A DNA stretch of 64,000 bases, taken from assembly GCF_017873415.1 (NCBI RefSeq), contig NZ_JAGGKD010000002.1, forward strand, positions 310,001 through 374,000. The letters run 5' to 3'. The translations under genes were made by a program, and so were the position numbers. Shown here in pieces: positions 47,304 through 54,988 of the stretch; position 1 is the stretch's first letter; every line of letters begins with the position of its first letter. The notes under the pieces were generated by a model. That model was not told where the DNA came from. It searched no databases and saw only the letters and a program-made list of their open reading frames with translations. This DNA comes from Methanolobus bombayensis (GTDB lineage Archaea > Halobacteriota > Methanosarcinia > Methanosarcinales > Methanosarcinaceae).

Positions 47304-48058
47304 GCAGTGGAATCAGAATGCTGCAATTATATAAGTTTAATACATGCTTTTGGAAAAACACTAAATATATGGAAGTAGATGGGATTTTCTAAAGGAAAAT
47401 TGAATTATATGAAGGAAAATACGAAAGCAGATAAGCTTTTAACTCTTAATTCACAAATAAAGAACGGTTGGATATGTGGAAACAACTTGTTGCAAATGAG
47501 TTTCTTGTCGTTTTTCTACGGAAATTAAGCGACAATTTCAGGCAACAAGAGGACAAGTGAAAAACGATATTAAAAAGACAAAATCAACAAGTAAAAAATA
47601 TAATTGAAAAACCTAAACCTAGTTTTTGAGTTCCTGCAAGCTTACATTAATCTTAGATTGTAATTCCTCACTTATCTTGATCAATTTATCTGTTTTTGGT
47701 ATTTCTATTTCTTTGTTGTTGGATTGACTGATTTGATCAATAGTTATTTTCCTTAATCTTATTAATGTCAACATACCAGCTTTTATCGCTGATTTTTTTT
47801 CATTTTCCTCATCAGGATGCAATCTCATTAAGGCATTTTTGAAAAAAAGGTGCTAATAAAAAAATGATCAATCGCAAAAACAAAAATGAAAATACAGCTT
47901 TATTAATAAATTATAATTCTCGGCGAATCTTAATAACGCTACCTATACGTAAAGTGAGTTGATTCTAATAAATAAATTCCATGTTAAAAAAGGTGTATTT
48001 GCACCATACGTGGAAAGTTTTTAATACCCACTGATACCTTTTATTAAGTATGACAAAA
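47304..48058. other. Gap with one possible minus-strand gene
   Basis: About 755 bp of AT-rich sequence. A minus-strand frame at 47619-47828 (69 residues, ATG start, helical and Lys/Glu-rich: KSAIKAGMLTLIRLRKITIDQI) is plausible but has no ribosome binding site. The last 150 bp is the probable promoter region for the QueG-like gene (TATA-rich AATTATAATTC near 47909). Confidence 0.35.
47619..47828 (-). CDS. Possible small helical protein
   Basis: 69 residues, charged, ending in SEELQSKINVSLQELKN, no recognised family. No Shine-Dalgarno visible. Might be a small toxin-antitoxin or viral gene; uncertain. Confidence 0.35.
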   Translation of the reverse strand: MRLHPDEENEKKSAIKAGMLTLIRLRKITIDQISQSNNKEIEIPKTDKLIKISEELQSKINVSLQELKN

Positions 48059-48080
48059 AAGAATCATTTCAATGATTCTT
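48059..48080 (+). promoter_or_regulatory. 10-bp palindrome in the leader of the QueG-like gene
   Basis: AAGAATCATT (48059-48068) and AATGATTCTT (48071-48080) are a perfect inverted repeat with a 2-bp spacer, ending 10 bp before GGAGG of the next gene. It could be an operator or a leader hairpin controlling the methyltransferase cluster. Confidence 0.5.
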
Positions 48081-48101
48081 CTTTTGTGTTGGAGGAAAAA
48101 T

Positions 48102-48878
48102 ATGAGCTTAAAAGAAGAGATCAGAGAAAAAGCCTTTGAAGTGGGATTCCAATTATTTGGTGTTTCTGACATCAATAAACTGGAAGAAGCCGAGTTCCCG
48201 GATGACAGAGGACTCATGAGACCATCTGAAGTCATGCCGGAAGCCAAATCTGCATTTGTTATGGGTCTGGTACTCTGGGATGAAGGACTGAATACTGCTA
48301 TATCATCTGTCAGCACCGGGGATTTTTCTGGCGGAGAAGCTGACTACTACAACATGTATTATGAGGTTACAGAAACCAGGGGATGGCGTCTGGTTTCCTG
48401 GCTAAATGAAAAAGGATACAAGGCAATACCAACTCATTTAGTTCAGGAAAAGATAGCTGCAACTCTTGCAGGACTGGGCTTTATAGGACACAACACTCAG
48501 GTAATAACTCCCGAGTATGGTCCAAGAGTGCGATGGATGACAGTACTAACAGATGCGGAACTTGAACCGGATGAACCTTTCACAAGGGACCTGTGTGCAG
48601 AACAGCTACTCTGTCAGGAAAAATCATTGTGCGTCAAAAGTTGTCCGTATAGTGCACTAATTCCAGGACCATCCCAGGGAGTAGAACCCGGAAAGAAACT
48701 GATCTACGACAAATGCGTTGTTTCACATGAATTCGATAAGGAAATTTCTTCTAAGCATGAGAAACACATACGTCGCATAACGGAGAGAGGATTCATGGAA
48801 TGTACCATCTGTAATCTTGTCTGTCCTTACGGTTACCCGGTCGATGAAAATGTAATTCCTGAAAAAAGAGGCGATTGA
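48102..48878 (+). CDS. QueG-like double 4Fe-4S protein (reductive activator candidate)
   Basis: 258 residues, start at ATG 48102 after GGAGG (an earlier ATG at 48072 would lie inside the palindrome). N-terminal domain like epoxyqueuosine reductase/reductive dehalogenase (IPTHLVQEKIAATLAGLGFIGHNT), C-terminal ferredoxin cysteines CAEQLLCQEKSLCVKSCP and CTICNLVCPYG for two clusters. QueG-type proteins are cobalamin-linked, and RamA, which reactivates corrinoid proteins, is an Fe-S protein, so it might reduce the corrinoid protein at 51196; this is inference. Transcribed with the methyltransferase cluster. Confidence 0.75.
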   Translation: MSLKEEIREKAFEVGFQLFGVSDINKLEEAEFPDDRGLMRPSEVMPEAKSAFVMGLVLWDEGLNTAISSVSTGDFSGGEADYYNMYYEVTETRGWRLVSWLNEKGYKAIPTHLVQEKIAATLAGLGFIGHNTQVITPEYGPRVRWMTVLTDAELEPDEPFTRDLCAEQLLCQEKSLCVKSCPYSALIPGPSQGVEPGKKLIYDKCVVSHEFDKEISSKHEKHIRRITERGFMECTICNLVCPYGYPVDENVIPEKRGD

Positions 48879-49000
48879 TAAGATCACATATCATTACATT
48901 CCTTTTTTAATGAATTGTTACAATTTACTGCTTAAAACAAAACTTACATTTCTTGCTCTAGGTATTCATGTCTTGAAAACTAAAATCGGAGGATTGGAAT

Positions 49001-49786
49001 ATGCCATCTTTATACCTGATATCCTGTCGTATGTTTGAAGATGAACTAGTTAACATATTTGAAAGAGAAGATGAAAATACCCGATTGCTATTGGTAGAAA
49101 ATGAGAACATCGAAGGAATTGAAAATAAATTTACAGAAACATCAGTTGGATACGAAAAAATATCCGTTGAAGATATAACTTCCAGAACAGAATCCACTGA
49201 TGAATTTGTAGTTGTATTGAATATCCTGGAGTTTGCACTGGATGCAGATCCTTCCATTCTCAAGGATAAGGTCTACATGACCATCGAAGAAAAAGGAAAC
49301 TTATTCGATGGAATACTGATCTTTTATGGTCTTTGTGGCAATGTACTTGGAGCGATCGAATCTGATTTTGCCCAGCTAGGCATCCCGGTGAGAATACTGA
49401 AAGACGACGATGGGAACATCGTGGATGATTGTATCTGTGCTGCTTTTGGCAACAGAGGTACATATGTTGAAGCTGTGACCGGTGGAAACAAAGGAGAAGG
49501 CATATACTTCCTGACCCCGATGCAGGCAGCGAACTGGAAAGAAATGCTTGTTCTTGCAAGAATGACCTCGGACCCTGATGATATCGAAATGACAAAAATG
49601 GTATTTGATTATTCCGGTTACAAGAACGTCGGAAAAGTATCTACAGGATTATGTTACGAGAAAAAATTCGACGAGACTGTTGATGAATTTGCATCACTCT
49701 TTGATTTTGAAAAGAAGCTATTTGAAGGGTCAACAAAAGTTGCAGATCAGAATTATGAGTCCATCAAGAAAGAGATTATGAACTAA
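49001..49786 (+). CDS. DUF1638 protein
   Basis: 261 residues. Recognisable by ISCRMFEDEL at the start, GILIFYGLCGNVL in the middle, and YFLTPMQAANWKEM. DUF1638 proteins occur near methanogen methyltransferase genes and contain a conserved Cys/His set; their exact job is unclear. Start has GGAGG about 8 bp upstream. Lies between the QueG-like and Orc1 genes, same direction as the methyltransferase pair. Confidence 0.8.
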   Translation: MPSLYLISCRMFEDELVNIFEREDENTRLLLVENENIEGIENKFTETSVGYEKISVEDITSRTESTDEFVVVLNILEFALDADPSILKDKVYMTIEEKGNLFDGILIFYGLCGNVLGAIESDFAQLGIPVRILKDDDGNIVDDCICAAFGNRGTYVEAVTGGNKGEGIYFLTPMQAANWKEMLVLARMTSDPDDIEMTKMVFDYSGYKNVGKVSTGLCYEKKFDETVDEFASLFDFEKKLFEGSTKVADQNYESIKKEIMN

Positions 49787-49843
49787 TTTCACAGAAAGTG
49801 CATCTGATATGAACTAAAAAAGCTGCATTTTTTACATATTTAC

Positions 49844-51043
49844 TTATTTATTTAGTAGCCTGTAATCTGAATAAAGAACTTCTTTCAGCTTATCCATGTT
49901 CTCGTCTATTGAGATCAGGCGAGTTTTTCCAAACCGTCCTTTGCTTCTTACAGGCGCATTTATTATCCCAAGCATATCAAACTCAGCTATGATCCGGGAA
50001 ACACTCGAACGACCAAGAATCCTTAAATCATTACGGCCAGCCAGTTCTTTGTATCTTACTTCCACCTGACCAGTAGTAACTTTGTCATTTAATTCTTCAA
50101 TTAGTTGAACTATGCTTGCGAGCATTAATTTTGATTGGACAGGAAGGCTTTCTATAATCTCAAAAAAGCAATCCTTGTTCAATTCTTCATGAGCAAGCAG
50201 TACATGTTCTTTTGTTATTTTTTCCAGGCTATTCCTTTCAGTGATCTCACCTGCAGTGTCAAGCAATGCCAATGCTTTACGTGCATCACCATCTTCCTGA
50301 GATGCAATTATTGAACATTGTTCAACAGCTTCTTTATCGACAACTCCTTCTTCAAAGGCAAGCTCTATACGATCGTTTAAAATCAGGGAAATTTGCTCAA
50401 TGTTATAAGGTGGAAATACAAAGTCCCTTTTATTAAGGGATGAAATAACCCGGGGATCTAATTTTTCTGAAAAGAAAAGGTCATTTGATATACCTATGAT
50501 CCCGATATGAAGACCATTTTCAATATTCATGTTCTCACTTGCCCTGCTTAAATTGTAAAGAACATTATGGTCCTTGAGCTGGTCAATTTCATCAAAGACC
50601 AGGATTATTGTTGACTGGCTTTTATTGATAACTTTCCAGAGTATGCTGTAATACTCTCCTATGGAAAGACCACTTCTTGGAACATCAGCATCCTGGTCAA
50701 TACTCTTGATTATTTCAAAAATGATGTGACTTGTACTGTTTACTTGTTTGCAGTTCAGGATGATAGTATTTACATTCCTGTTTTCTCTTAATGTGATTTC
50801 ATTTAATATCCTGAATACATATCTAACAACGGCAGTTTTTCCTGCACCGGTTTTTCCATATATGAACGCATTTTTCGGTTCCCCGTTAGAAAGTACAGGT
50901 TTCAATATATTAGCAATATTCCCTATTTGCTGGTCTCTGGCAACAAGAGTTTCAGGTAAGTATTTTGGAGATAGCGCAGATCTATCTCTGAATATTTTCA
51001 TATCGCCTGTTCCGAATATATTGCTTTTCATAAAATCATCCAA
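49844..51043 (-). CDS. Orc1/Cdc6 family replication initiator
   Basis: 399 residues. AAA+ P-loop GKTGAGKT at residues 63-70, Walker B ILVFDEIDQL, sensor I IGISNDLFF, sensor II DGDARKALALL, and a C-terminal winged helix. Typical Orc1/Cdc6 length. It is on the opposite strand to the flanking metabolic genes. Extra Orc1 paralogues commonly belong to integrated plasmids or viruses, consistent with the neighbouring integrase and viral genes. No origin recognition box was seen in the 151-bp gap on its 5' side. Confidence 0.85.
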   Translation of the reverse strand: MDDFMKSNIFGTGDMKIFRDRSALSPKYLPETLVARDQQIGNIANILKPVLSNGEPKNAFIYGKTGAGKTAVVRYVFRILNEITLRENRNVNTIILNCKQVNSTSHIIFEIIKSIDQDADVPRSGLSIGEYYSILWKVINKSQSTIILVFDEIDQLKDHNVLYNLSRASENMNIENGLHIGIIGISNDLFFSEKLDPRVISSLNKRDFVFPPYNIEQISLILNDRIELAFEEGVVDKEAVEQCSIIASQEDGDARKALALLDTAGEITERNSLEKITKEHVLLAHEELNKDCFFEIIESLPVQSKLMLASIVQLIEELNDKVTTGQVEVRYKELAGRNDLRILGRSSVSRIIAEFDMLGIINAPVRSKGRFGKTRLISIDENMDKLKEVLYSDYRLLNK

Positions 51044-51195
51044 AATATCTGATAGACTATAATTCAGTAGGCAGGTGGATTATTTAAAGGTTTACAACTG
51101 CTTTTTTAGTCTGATTGGGATTTTTCACAAAGACGAAACACGGATATATTATAGCCTCTGAAAACATATTATATCCTTTCTAAAGGGGAACTGCA

Positions 51196-51843
51196 ATGCC
51201 AGCAAAAGAGGAACTGCTTGTAGAAGCATATGAATCGTTCGTAGAGATCGATGAAAAGAAAGTATTTAACGTCATTGAAAAATGGATTGATAGTGGATAT
51301 GAAATTAAAGACCTTTTAGAAAAGTTCGCAGAAGCTCTTACTGAAATTGGAAGAAGGTTCGAAGAAAAGGAATATTTCCTTGCCCAATTGGTGAATTCAA
51401 CATTGATATTTGATAAAGCATACAAGCTCATTGCTGAAAATATGGCTGAAAAGGCCATCGAAATGAAAGGCAAGGGAACTATTGTAATGGCTACTGTAAG
51501 AAATGACACTCATGATCTGGGAAAGAACATTGCAGCCAGTATGCTCAGGATAGCAGGATTTAACGTTATTGATATCGGAAAAGACAAGGCTGCATCAGAG
51601 ATAATCGATGCAGCAGTTGACAATGAAGCTGACATCATTGCAGTTTCCTCTATGACAAGTACCACAATGAGAAATCTTGAAGAACTGATTGGTCTCCTAG
51701 AAGAAAAAGAGATCAGACAAAATATAAAAGTGATTGTCAGCGGGGCACTTGTTACTCAGGAGTATGCCGACTCCATAGGAGCTGATGCATGTGCCAGAAC
51801 TGCTACAGAAGCAGTAGAGATCGCTGAGACTTTTGTGAGTTGA
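51196..51843 (+). CDS. Methyltransferase corrinoid protein (MtmC/MtbC/MttC family)
   Basis: 215 residues. Helical cap domain (1-90) followed by a B12-binding Rossmann domain: VRNDTHDLGKNI at 102-112 provides the D-x-H-x-x-G cobalt-ligand motif (His106), then SSMTSTTM and IVSGALVT. It should accept a methyl group from the adjacent methyltransferase on cobalt(I). AAGGGG lies upstream. 41 bp before the MtmB-like gene; same operon. Methylamine-family corrinoid proteins cannot be told apart by sequence alone, so the amine is unassigned. Confidence 0.85.
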   Translation: MPAKEELLVEAYESFVEIDEKKVFNVIEKWIDSGYEIKDLLEKFAEALTEIGRRFEEKEYFLAQLVNSTLIFDKAYKLIAENMAEKAIEMKGKGTIVMATVRNDTHDLGKNIAASMLRIAGFNVIDIGKDKAASEIIDAAVDNEADIIAVSSMTSTTMRNLEELIGLLEEKEIRQNIKVIVSGALVTQEYADSIGADACARTATEAVEIAETFVS

Positions 51844-51884
51844 AGAAATGGATGTATTATTATAGTTCCTAAAGGTGAGTTAAG

Positions 51885-53246
51885 ATGGTAGATATCCACA
51901 GCTATTTGGAAAAGGCAATGCAGGGCGAAAAAAGGGATGAACATAAACATGATATGGAAGTTTTCAGGCAATCCCAGAAACTTGCTACTTCCCATGGCAT
52001 AACTTATGATGAGGATGAATTTATCCCTTCTGAGACGGAGTTTGCAGATTCGGTTTTTGAAGCAGCTCTGGATCTTTTACTCAAAGTAGGAGTCTATTGT
52101 AGCGATACAGGCAGAGTTATAAAACTGGATGAAGACGAAATATTAAGTTCAATTAAAGTTCCGAAAACACTGGAAATCGGAAGATTCAATGAAGTTGTAT
52201 CTGTTCCAAACCGATATACTATGGATTCGGAACCCCCTGTTATTATAGGCGGTCCGATGGGTGGTACAGTATCCGAAGAATACTTCCTGGAAATACACCT
52301 AAGTTCCGCATACGAACCCTTAATACAGGGTGTTTATGGCGGCGCAATGGAGACTATGGGTGGCAATTACATCCAAGGAAAAAGTCCCTATGGATTGCTT
52401 GCTACATTAAAGGAAGCTAGACTTGAAAGGTTTTCCACTAAAATAGCTTCAAGAGAAGGACTTGCATTGATGGGACCCTGCACACCAACAAGTTCTCCTT
52501 CTTATATGCTTGTATCATCTGACGAAATGTATTCAAGAAATGATCCCCAGGAAGTTTACCAGTTGAGCGAGATCAAAACTGACTTTGAAACATTCAACAA
52601 GTCAATATTCCATCTTGCACATGGGAACAAATTCTTTTCAAGCCAATCTGCAGTATTAGGTGGAAATAGCATCGGATCGGCAGAAGGACTTGCTATAGTA
52701 GATGTTGCAGAGACAATACAGTCTAAAATGATCACCGGAGCAAATTTCCATGTGTCAGGATCAGTTCATGCAAGTACAAATTCATCTTCAGCAAAAGAGG
52801 TCATCTGGGCTTCCAATATGGCTTCAATTGCCATTTCCCGAAATATGCAACACTATACAGCCAGACACTACTTTAACAGGGCCGGATGTTGTACTGATAT
52901 GATGTTCTATGAAACTGCTGCCCAGGCAATTGGCGACACTGTAAGTGGGAGGGATATTCTTATAGGTCCTGTTGGTGGTCGTGGAGCATTGATAGACCAA
53001 TCATCAGGTCTCGAATCCAGATTTATGGGTGAAATTGCTCATATGGCAACGCATCTTACAATGGAAGATGCAAATGCTGTCGTGAGCAAGATCTATTCAA
53101 AATATAAAGACAGATTGTTAGATTCTCCAAAAGGTAAACCCTTCAATGAGTGCTATACATTAAAGTCGGAATACAGCATGATTCCGAATGAGGATTACTT
53201 GAATCTTTACAAGAAGATTTTTTCGGAGATAGAAGGTTATTGCTAA
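51885..53246 (+). CDS. MtmB-family methyltransferase lacking pyrrolysine (Met196 at Pyl position)
   Basis: 453 residues, aligned by eye over its length to monomethylamine methyltransferase MtmB: GGPMGGTVSEEYFLEIHLS, KSPYGLLATLKEARL, and SGRDILIGPVGGRGALIDQSSGLESRFMGEIA match MtmB segments. MtmB's active-site segment GMGV-Pyl-GPETS corresponds to GLAL-Met196-GPCTP, encoded by ATG 52470-52472, not TAG. Pyrrolysine is the residue proposed to activate the amine, so this protein probably uses another methylated substrate or works differently. AGGTGA precedes the start. Co-transcribed with the corrinoid protein. Non-Pyl members are well known in the related MttB family (for example MtgB) but I know fewer in MtmB. 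Confidence 0.85.
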   Translation: MVDIHSYLEKAMQGEKRDEHKHDMEVFRQSQKLATSHGITYDEDEFIPSETEFADSVFEAALDLLLKVGVYCSDTGRVIKLDEDEILSSIKVPKTLEIGRFNEVVSVPNRYTMDSEPPVIIGGPMGGTVSEEYFLEIHLSSAYEPLIQGVYGGAMETMGGNYIQGKSPYGLLATLKEARLERFSTKIASREGLALMGPCTPTSSPSYMLVSSDEMYSRNDPQEVYQLSEIKTDFETFNKSIFHLAHGNKFFSSQSAVLGGNSIGSAEGLAIVDVAETIQSKMITGANFHVSGSVHASTNSSSAKEVIWASNMASIAISRNMQHYTARHYFNRAGCCTDMMFYETAAQAIGDTVSGRDILIGPVGGRGALIDQSSGLESRFMGEIAHMATHLTMEDANAVVSKIYSKYKDRLLDSPKGKPFNECYTLKSEYSMIPNEDYLNLYKKIFSEIEGYC

Positions 53247-53413
53247 ATTTACAATATGAATAAAAATTACTTTGCTGAGTGTTCATGTTATTTTGAAACA
53301 GACTTCCAAACGGTAACTCAATAATTTAAAGAGTAGTTCTCTATATTTTAAAGTGTACACTTTTTTCACCTTATATATTTCCCATAAAAGTCCGAGTCAC
53401 CTGATCATAATCT

Positions 53414-53620
53414 CTACACCAACCTCTTCTCTCTTAACTTCTCAATCACAAGTTCTGCGGTCTCTTCCACCTGCTTTTCCCTGAGATTATTCTGCATCTT
53501 CGAATAATATTCTGCAATGAAGTCCACCGCCTGGCTCTTGTTGCAATCCTGCTCCTTCATCACTCTGTGGAGTACTGCGGTCGTATTCTTGCTCACGGTT
53601 GCATAGAGTTTTGGTCTCAT
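53414..53620 (-). CDS. Small RHH-like viral protein
   Basis: 68 residues: a short beta strand (PKLYATVSKNT) then two helices (TAVLHRVMKEQDCNKSQAVDFIAEYY), resembling a ribbon-helix-helix fold, with a coiled C-terminus. GAGGT precedes the ATG and the gene starts 2 bp after the terminase remnant stop. Probably a viral regulator or terminase accessory. Confidence 0.55.
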   Translation of the reverse strand: MRPKLYATVSKNTTAVLHRVMKEQDCNKSQAVDFIAEYYSKMQNNLREKQVEETAELVIEKLREKRLV

Positions 53621-53622
53621 AA

Positions 53623-53832
53623 TTACCTCGGTCTTGTTTTGATAAGTGCTGACATATTCAGTTTCTGCGGTCCGTACCTTGATTTACTAAGCTCTGACAA
53701 CGCCCATACAAGTGCATCCACTCTATCTGGACTACTTCCTTCTCCCGGAACCCAGTCACACATCTGGTCCTCAAGAGCAGGGAAGGATCCTACGTGGTGA
53801 ACTTTGCCTTGCTCGTACAGAGCACTCTTCAC
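53623..53832 (-). pseudogene. Terminase large subunit C-terminal fragment
   Basis: The frame reads ALYEQGKVHHVGSFPALEDQMC, then GSSPDRVDALVWALSEL, the nuclease C-terminus of large terminases (VHHVGxFxxLEDQM, SPDRVDALVWAL). The ATPase and most of the nuclease domain are missing; sequence homology ends near 53832. A remnant of a tailed archaeal virus. Confidence 0.7.
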
Positions 53833-54026
53833 TAAAAGCTATCCTGCAATGGCAATATGCCAACGAGGAAAAAATGATGATACGTTCTGAGAGTGGAAAA
53901 GGAGAGTACAGATCAATAGTTATTTCACATGCTGCTAATTGGGACCAGTTGGATGAAAATGAGAAGTTTGCTTATGATATGGTGTTTCGGTCTTTGAAAG
54001 ATATGCAGAGAAAAATTATCAGCTAA
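53833..54026 (+). pseudogene. C-terminal fragment of an unknown protein
   Basis: The frame (WQYANEEKMMIRSESGKGEYRS, then LDENEKFAYDMVFRSLKDMQR) is protein-like from about 53833, exactly where the antisense terminase fragment begins, suggesting a rearrangement junction. An in-frame ATG at 53875 could serve as start. No family recognised. Confidence 0.35.
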
Positions 54027-54063
54027 TGGTGATTAGATTTTCTTTGCCAAACAGCTAACGAAA

Positions 54064-54420
54064 TCATTTCATTAAACCACTCACATGCGCAATATACTGA
54101 CCCGATTCGGTTATTTTTGTGATAGTTCTTCTTCCTACCTTTTCCCGTTGAATATATCCCATATCCTCAAGTCTTTCCAGATATCGTTTGTTTAGTAACA
54201 TCAAAAGATTCCTTTTTTTAGTTCGTCGTTCAGACTTGTGGATATCTTCAGGCAGCTTTTCGAAGCCCTGGACTTTCTCTTCCTTCAGGATACTGAAGAA
54301 CTCTTCACTGTCCATTCCTTCAGGTTTCAGGGAAAGCCTTGACAATAACATTTTACTAACGTCATCTGGCATCATTATCTGGAAATTTAGGATTAAAAGA
54401 TAATTTCTCAATCGACTCAA
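54064..54420 (-). CDS. Predicted winged-helix regulator
   Basis: 118 residues; the C-terminal part KRYLERLEDMGYIQREKVGRRTITKITESGQYIAHV is a wHTH recognition helix plus wing. The true start may be at ATG 54375 (MMPDDV). Near the DUF-like gene at 54453 on the other strand, so it may regulate it. Confidence 0.5.
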   Translation of the reverse strand: MSRLRNYLLILNFQIMMPDDVSKMLLSRLSLKPEGMDSEEFFSILKEEKVQGFEKLPEDIHKSERRTKKRNLLMLLNKRYLERLEDMGYIQREKVGRRTITKITESGQYIAHVSGLMK

Positions 54421-54452
54421 CGGAAAATTTACTCAAATCATCTCAGAAAAAA

Positions 54453-54881
54453 TTGATTAATAATGATTTGAAAAAGCCTAGCTCTTTCGATGAATTACTA
54501 CAAGCACTTCAAGATGAGAATATAAAAGATATGTCACTTCTAAGAGATGGACTCTCAATAATGATTCTTCACTATCTGGCAGGCGTTACAAAAGAAATAG
54601 AGTGGGATGTAAATCTTGATCAGTTCTATAGGATACTTAGTGAAGAGGTAGGTAAATTGGGAGAATTAACTTCCAGTTCTATAGAAATCCAGAAAATTTT
54701 CAAACCGGTAAGAGATAGATTAAATATTACTGAAATTAAATTTGATGACTTACTTGTCAAGTGTTATGGAAAAGATTGGGTGCGTCTTGAAGTAGGTACT
54801 TCTATTTTTGATAAAGACACAAAACTTGTTATTTCTGGAAACAACAAATATCGTTACATTAAATTATTGAAAAAGCTGTGA
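54453..54881 (+). CDS. Hypothetical protein
   Basis: 142 residues with TTG start; mostly helical, with a C-terminal beta part (KDWVRLEVGTSIFDKDTKLVISG). No recognised domain. Divergent from the wHTH gene at 54064. Confidence 0.45.
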   Translation: MINNDLKKPSSFDELLQALQDENIKDMSLLRDGLSIMILHYLAGVTKEIEWDVNLDQFYRILSEEVGKLGELTSSSIEIQKIFKPVRDRLNITEIKFDDLLVKCYGKDWVRLEVGTSIFDKDTKLVISGNNKYRYIKLLKKL

Positions 54882-54988
54882 AGCAGATTTAGTGCTTGAT
54901 TTTACTAATCAAGTTTTGTAGAGAAATCTGCCTCCTATGAACAAAAACCCATAACCTATAAATAATACGAAACTAAATCATAATTATT

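Noticed and set aside
48072-48101. Earlier ATG for the QueG-like gene at 48072
   Set aside because: It lies within the palindrome; ATG 48102 has GGAGG at the right spacing and the protein begins at the conserved N-terminus.
51044-51195. Replication origin beside Orc1/Cdc6
   Set aside because: No repeated ORB-like motif was seen in the gap; it looks like a divergent promoter region.
51885-53246. MttB or MtbB rather than MtmB
   Set aside because: The active-site region (GxGxxGP), length and C-terminal motifs match MtmB, not MttB/MtbB.
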